This document shows positions 6,837 through 10,432 of a stretch of 10,432 bases of DNA, one piece after another. The stretch lies in contig JAIFNE010000134.1 of NCBI GenBank assembly GCA_020047875.1, positions 1 through 10,432 on the forward strand, in the 5' to 3' direction. Each line of letters begins with the position of its first letter. Position 1 is the stretch's first letter. The stretch comes from Hydrogenophaga sp. GTDB lineage: Bacteria > Pseudomonadota > Gammaproteobacteria > Burkholderiales > Burkholderiaceae_C. Both the position numbers and the translations under genes were made by a program. The notes below the pieces were generated by a model that worked only from the letters and a program-made list of their open reading frames with translations, had not been told where the DNA came from and made no database searches.

Positions 6837-7771
6837 ACCGCGCCGCCGCCATCTCCACCGACGAGCGCCAGGTCACGCTGGGTTTGTGGCTGGGCTTTGT
6901 GGGGGTGTTCGTGTTCGCGCTCACGCTGCCCATGACGCGTCTGGCCACAGGCACCGCCGATGCGCCGCAACTCTCGCCCTGGTTCGTCACCTGGGGCCGC
7001 GCCGCACTGGCGGGGGTTTTGTCGATCGGATTCCTGCTGCTCACCCGCTCCAAGCGGCCCACGCCAGCGCAGCGCCTGCCGCTGGCGCTGTCGCTGCTGG
7101 GCAACGTGATCGGCTACCCGCTGCTGCTGGGCTGGGCGTTGCGAGAGGTCACGGCCAGCCATGCGGCCGTGATCACCGCGCTGCTGCCGCTGGTGACCGC
7201 CGCCATGGCGGCCTGGCTGCTGCACCAGCGCGCCCGCCTGGGTTTCTGGCTGTTCGCCGCGCTGGGCAGCGCGCTGGTGGCCAGCTACAGCCTGCTGCGC
7301 GCGCACCAGCAGGGCCACGGGTTTGGGCTGAGCCATGCCGATCTGCTGCTCGTTGGTGCGGTCGTTGCCGCGTCGCTGGGTTATGTGGCCGGCGCCAAGG
7401 TCACGCCGGCGCTGGGTGCGGAGCGGGTGATCAGCTGGGTGTGCGTGATGGCCCTGCCGCTCACCGTGCCCGGCGCGCTGCTCACCTGGCCCGAGCAGCC
7501 GGTTGCGCTCACCGCGTGGTTGGGTCTGGCCTATGTGGGCGTGTTTTCCATGTGGGCCGGCTTCTTCGCCTGGTTTCGCGGCCTGGCGCTGGGTGGCGCG
7601 CTGCGGGTGAGCCAGATGCAGTTGCTGCAACCATTTCTCAGCATCGCGGCCGCCGTGCCACTGCTCGGCGAATCGCTCGACCTGATGACCGTGGGCTTCG
7701 CGCTGGCGGTGGTCGCCACGGTATTCATGGGCCGGCGCATGGCAACGCCAGCCGCAGCACACCGAACTTGA
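6833..7771 (+). CDS. EamA/DMT-family transporter
   Basis: This is a 312-residue integral membrane protein with about ten hydrophobic segments arranged as two repeated EamA units (roughly 17-145 and 165-300), the classic drug/metabolite-transporter layout. The second unit ends with the family-typical PLLGESLD stretch and a last helix rich in Val and Ala. Between the halves lies a short hydrophilic loop (RAHQQGHGFGLSHAD). Known members export amino acids, purines or other metabolites; the substrate here is unknown. The ATG start overlaps the exporter stop codon by 4 bp. A longer open frame begins further upstream, but it would overlap the whole lysE-type gene and is not credible. The aminotransferase gene follows 23 bp downstream. 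Confidence 0.87.
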   Translation: MNRAAAISTDERQVTLGLWLGFVGVFVFALTLPMTRLATGTADAPQLSPWFVTWGRAALAGVLSIGFLLLTRSKRPTPAQRLPLALSLLGNVIGYPLLLGWALREVTASHAAVITALLPLVTAAMAAWLLHQRARLGFWLFAALGSALVASYSLLRAHQQGHGFGLSHADLLLVGAVVAASLGYVAGAKVTPALGAERVISWVCVMALPLTVPGALLTWPEQPVALTAWLGLAYVGVFSMWAGFFAWFRGLALGGALRVSQMQLLQPFLSIAAAVPLLGESLDLMTVGFALAVVATVFMGRRMATPAAAHRT

Positions 7772-7783
7772 AACACCCCAACC

Positions 7784-7788
7784 GGAGA
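7784..7788 (+). promoter_or_regulatory. Shine-Dalgarno GGAGA for the aminotransferase gene
   Basis: GGAGA lies six bases before the ATG at 7795, the clearest ribosome-binding site in the window. It fixes the aminotransferase start at MNSPWTLA. It also suggests that this gene is translated independently of the EamA gene, unlike the overlapping junctions at either end of the operon. Confidence 0.75.
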
Positions 7789-7794
7789 CACCCC

Positions 7795-8970
7795 ATGAAC
7801 AGCCCCTGGACCCTGGCCCGCCGCGCCGAGCGCATGAACCCGTCGGTGATCCGCGAGCTGCTCAAGCTCACCGAGCGCCCGGGCATCATCAGCCTCGCCG
7901 GCGGCCTGCCTTCGCCCGACACCTTTCCCATCGACGCCATGCGCGTAGCCTGCGACCGCGTGCTGCGCGACGATGGCCGCAGCGCGCTCCAATACGCTGC
8001 CAGCGAAGGTTACGGCCCGCTGCGCGAATGGGTCGCGGCCAGCCTGCCCTGGGCGGTGGACCCGGCGCAGGTGCTCATCACCACCGGCAGCCAGCAAGGC
8101 CTGGACCTGGTGGCCAAGGTGCTGATCGACAGCGGCAGCCGCGTGCTGGTGGAAACGCCCACTTACCTGGGCGCGCTGCAGGCCTTCGCCCCCATGGAGC
8201 CGCAGATCGAAGGCGTGGCCAGCGACGCCGAGGGGGTGGACGTGGGCAACCTGACGGCCAAAGCCGATGGCGCCCGTTTCCTCTACGTGTTGCCCAACTT
8301 CCAGAACCCGACCGGCCGCAGCATGGGCCTGGCGCGTCGCCAGGCGCTGGTGGACGCCGCCGTGCGCGTGGGCCTGCCGCTGGTGGAAGACAACCCCTAC
8401 GGCGACCTGTGGTTCGACCAGCCGCCACCCACGCCACTGACCGCGCTCAACCCAGAAGGCTGCATCTACCTCGGCTCGTTCTCCAAGATCCTCGCGCCCG
8501 GCCTGCGCCTGGGTTTCCTGGTGGCGCCCGCCAGCGTGTACCCCAAGCTGCTGCAGGCCAAGCAGGCCGCCGACCTGCACAGCCCCAGCTTCAACCAGCG
8601 GGTGGTGGCCGAGGTGCTCAAGGATGGCTTCCTGGACCGGCACGTGCCCACCATCCGCGCGCTCTACAAGCGCCAGTGCCACGCCATGCTGAGCGCGCTG
8701 CGCACCGAGATGGCCGGCCTGGACGTGCGGTGGAACGAGCCCGACGGTGGCATGTTCCTCTGGGTCCATCTGCCCAAGGGCATGAACGCCACCGAACTGC
8801 TGCCCAAGGCGGTGGCGCAGGGTGTGGCCTTCGTGCCCGGCAGCGCGTTCTATGCCGACCACGCCGACCCACGCACCCTGCGCCTGAGCTTCGTCACCGC
8901 CCCGGTCGACCAGATCGCCAGCGGCATCGCCGCGCTGGCGCGCACCATCCGCGAAGAACAGGACGCCTGA
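7795..8970 (+). CDS. PLP-dependent aminotransferase, class I (2-aminoadipate/aromatic-like group)
   Basis: This 391-residue protein is a complete fold-type I aminotransferase. K231 in the GSFSKILAPGLRLG motif should bind PLP. N171 (NFQNPTG) and D199 and Y202 (VEDNPYGDL) should contact the cofactor, and R363 (TLRLSF) the substrate carboxylate. The N-terminal MNPSVIRELLKLTERPGIISLAGGLPSPDTFP pattern, with a mobile N-terminal segment and the GGLPSPD loop, places it in the LysN/ARO8/kynurenine aminotransferase II-like group. That group transaminates 2-aminoadipate, aromatic or branched-chain amino acids with 2-oxoglutarate; I cannot choose among these substrates. It has no DNA-binding domain but shares its fold and active-site motifs with the MocR regulator next door. 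It follows two exporters and is three bases from the PhzF-type gene, which suggests that it acts on the same metabolite. Confidence 0.9.
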   Translation: MNSPWTLARRAERMNPSVIRELLKLTERPGIISLAGGLPSPDTFPIDAMRVACDRVLRDDGRSALQYAASEGYGPLREWVAASLPWAVDPAQVLITTGSQQGLDLVAKVLIDSGSRVLVETPTYLGALQAFAPMEPQIEGVASDAEGVDVGNLTAKADGARFLYVLPNFQNPTGRSMGLARRQALVDAAVRVGLPLVEDNPYGDLWFDQPPPTPLTALNPEGCIYLGSFSKILAPGLRLGFLVAPASVYPKLLQAKQAADLHSPSFNQRVVAEVLKDGFLDRHVPTIRALYKRQCHAMLSALRTEMAGLDVRWNEPDGGMFLWVHLPKGMNATELLPKAVAQGVAFVPGSAFYADHADPRTLRLSFVTAPVDQIASGIAALARTIREEQDA

Positions 8971-8973
8971 ACC

Positions 8974-9828
8974 ATGACCCCACGCGCCTTTCAACAAGTC
9001 GACGTCTTCACCGACACGCCCTACCGGGGCAACCCGCTGGCGGTGGTACTCGACGGCAGCGGCCTGAGCAGCGAAGCCATGCAGCACTTCACCAACTGGA
9101 CCAACCTGTCGGAGTGCACGTTCTTGCTGCCGCCCACGCCCGAAGGCGCAGCCGCCGGCGCCGACTACCGCGTGCGCATCTTTTCCCCGCCCAGTCGAGA
9201 GCTGCCGTTTGCCGGTCACCCGACGCTGGGCAGTTGCCATGCCTGGCTGGCGGCTGGCGGTGTGCCGAGCGGCGAACACGTGGTGCAGGAATGCGGTGTC
9301 GGACTGGTGAAGATTCGGCGCGAGGGCGAGCGCCTTGCGTTTGCAGCACCACCCCTGATCAAGAGCGGCCCGCTCGATGAAGCCGACGTGGCCCTCATCG
9401 CCCGGGGCCTGGGCGTGGCGCGCGAGGACATCACCGCGCACGCCTGGTGCGACAACGGGCCGAACTGGCGCGGCGTGATGCTGCGCAGTGCCGATCAGGT
9501 GCTGGCCTTGCGGCCCGACGCGACCGTGCTCGCCGGGCTGGACATCGGCGTGGTCGGCCCGCACCCGGCGGGCCATGCCGCCGCCTTCGAGGTGCGCGCC
9601 TTCTTCCCCGGCAACAACGGCCTGAGCGAAGACCCGGTAACGGGCAGCCTGAACGCCGCCGTGGCGCAATGGCTCATCGGCGCAGGCCTGGCACCCGAAC
9701 GCTACGTGGCGGCGCAAGGCACCGCCATGGGCTGCGCCGGGCGAGTGCACATCGAGCGCGACGCCGGGGGCACGATCTGGGTTGGCGGCGCGTCGGTCAC
9801 CTGCATCAGCGGTCAGGTGGTGTTGTGA
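8974..9828 (+). CDS. PhzF-family isomerase/epimerase-like protein
   Basis: This is a 284-residue protein with the full PhzF two-domain fold and the usual length. By comparison with PhzF of Pseudomonas, the catalytic set is present: E47 in NLSECTFL, H82 in FAGHPTLG, and D220 and S225 in SEDPVTGS. The N-terminus MTPRAFQQVDVFTDTPYRGNPLAVV is typical of the family and supports this ATG. PhzF isomerises trans-2,3-dihydro-3-hydroxyanthranilate in phenazine synthesis, but most homologues outside phenazine clusters have unknown substrates. No other phenazine gene is present here, so a phz symbol would be misleading. The gene starts 3 bp after the aminotransferase stop, with AGGA about ten bases upstream, and its stop overlaps the next start as GTGA. 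It is therefore part of the same transcription unit. An intact catalytic site argues for an active enzyme on an aminotransferase-related metabolite. Confidence 0.9.
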   Translation: MTPRAFQQVDVFTDTPYRGNPLAVVLDGSGLSSEAMQHFTNWTNLSECTFLLPPTPEGAAAGADYRVRIFSPPSRELPFAGHPTLGSCHAWLAAGGVPSGEHVVQECGVGLVKIRREGERLAFAAPPLIKSGPLDEADVALIARGLGVAREDITAHAWCDNGPNWRGVMLRSADQVLALRPDATVLAGLDIGVVGPHPAGHAAAFEVRAFFPGNNGLSEDPVTGSLNAAVAQWLIGAGLAPERYVAAQGTAMGCAGRVHIERDAGGTIWVGGASVTCISGQVVL

Positions 9829-10432
9829 CGCCGCGCATCGACCATCTGGTGGTGGCTGCGCGCACGCTGGGCGAAGGCGTGGCCTGGTGCGAAGCCACGC
9901 TCGGGGTAACGCCTGGCCCGGGCGGTGAACACCCCTTGTTCGGCACCCACAACCGCCTGCTCAAACTCGACGACGGCAGCGACCGGCCGCCGTATCTGGA
10001 GATCATCGCCATCAACCCCCAGACCACGCCCACGCGCCGCGCCGGGCTCAAACGCTGGTTCGACCTGGACGACGCGGCGCTGCAGGCCCGGCTGGCGCAA
10101 GACGGGCCGCAACTGGTGCATTGGGTGGCCAGCGTGCCCGACATCGACGCGGCACTGCTGGCCCTGCAGGCCATCGGCATCCAGCGTGGCCCGGTGGTCA
10201 GCGCCTCTCGCGAAACGCCGCAAGGGCTGCTGCAATGGCGCATCAGCGTGCGCGACGACGGCCAGCGGCTGTTCAACGGCGCGCTGCCCACACTCATCCA
10301 GTGGGGCGCCATGCACCCCACCCAGCAAATGCCGGCCAGCGGCATCACCCTGCGCGAGCTGCGCCTGCGGCACGCCGGTGCAGCCGGCCTGCGCGCGGCC
10401 CTGCAGGCGCTTGGCCTGGAAGCCCTGAGCGT
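9825..10432 (+). CDS. VOC-superfamily glyoxalase-like protein (3' end beyond window)
   Basis: A frame opening with GTG at 9825 stays open to the window edge, giving 202 complete codons and no stop. AGGTGG at 9815-9820, four bases upstream, supports the GTG start, which overlaps the PhzF stop codon by 4 bp. The product begins VTPRIDHLVVAARTLGEGVAW. It has the HPLFGTHNRLLKL segment near residue 40, YLEIIAINP near 60 and LPTLIQWG near 160, the pattern of the glyoxalase-3-like domain of the vicinal oxygen chelate superfamily. H7 and the acidic residue of YLEII are the expected metal-site positions. Such proteins include lyases, dioxygenases and many uncharacterised members; the reaction here is unknown. 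Strong coupling to the PhzF-type gene places it in the MocR-controlled operon. Probably only a short C-terminal piece is missing. Confidence 0.82.
   Translation, partial: MTPRIDHLVVAARTLGEGVAWCEATLGVTPGPGGEHPLFGTHNRLLKLDDGSDRPPYLEIIAINPQTTPTRRAGLKRWFDLDDAALQARLAQDGPQLVHWVASVPDIDAALLALQAIGIQRGPVVSASRETPQGLLQWRISVRDDGQRLFNGALPTLIQWGAMHPTQQMPASGITLRELRLRHAGAAGLRAALQALGLEALS

Noticed and set aside
7531..9750. 739-codon open frame on the minus strand opposite the EamA, aminotransferase and PhzF genes
   Set aside because: It spans three intact sense genes with complete active-site motifs. Its long length follows from the strong third-position G/C bias, and its His/Gln/Ala-rich translation has no recognisable family.
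8974..9828. Phenazine biosynthesis cluster
   Set aside because: Only a PhzF-family protein is present; no phzA/B, phzD, phzE or phzG homologue is visible, so phenazine synthesis is unsupported.

Overview
The window is GC-rich, densely coding chromosomal DNA. Codon choice and the gene families present suggest a betaproteobacterium of the Burkholderiales, probably Comamonadaceae. The taxonomic call is inference, because no rRNA or other marker gene lies in the window. There are eight genes, one of them cut by the right edge. I see no insertion sequence, CRISPR array, tRNA, rRNA, phage or toxin-antitoxin signature.

Layout. Bases 1-461 hold no convincing gene. They do contain a near-consensus sigma-70 promoter pointing left, out of the window, and a perfect 18-bp tandem duplication. 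Rightward from 462 come an ABC-F ATPase of the Uup type (462-2372) and, after 41 bp, a soluble PAS-HisKA-HATPase-REC-HPt hybrid histidine kinase (2414-4588). A MocR-type regulator, with a GntR-like winged helix fused to an aminotransferase domain, runs leftward (6005-4560). Its 3' end overlaps the kinase 3' end by 29 bp.

A 174-bp divergent intergenic region (6006-6179) separates the MocR gene from a tight rightward gene set: LysE/RhtB exporter, EamA/DMT transporter, PLP aminotransferase, PhzF-family isomerase and a VOC/glyoxalase-like protein. The successive junctions are a 4-bp ATGA overlap, 23 bp with a Shine-Dalgarno, 3 bp, and a 4-bp GTGA overlap, which argues for one operon. The intergenic region carries a perfect 14-bp inverted repeat whose right arm is partly repeated 11 bp further on, a good candidate MocR operator.

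The most interesting part is the MocR-regulated module. The regulator's effector domain and the operon's aminotransferase share the fold-type I architecture and both keep the PLP lysine. They sit with two amino-acid/metabolite exporters and a PhzF protein whose key catalytic residues are intact. My inference is an amino-acid-responsive efflux and conversion system with an unknown substrate. The ABC-F and kinase genes are separate housekeeping or signalling genes with no visible functional link to it.
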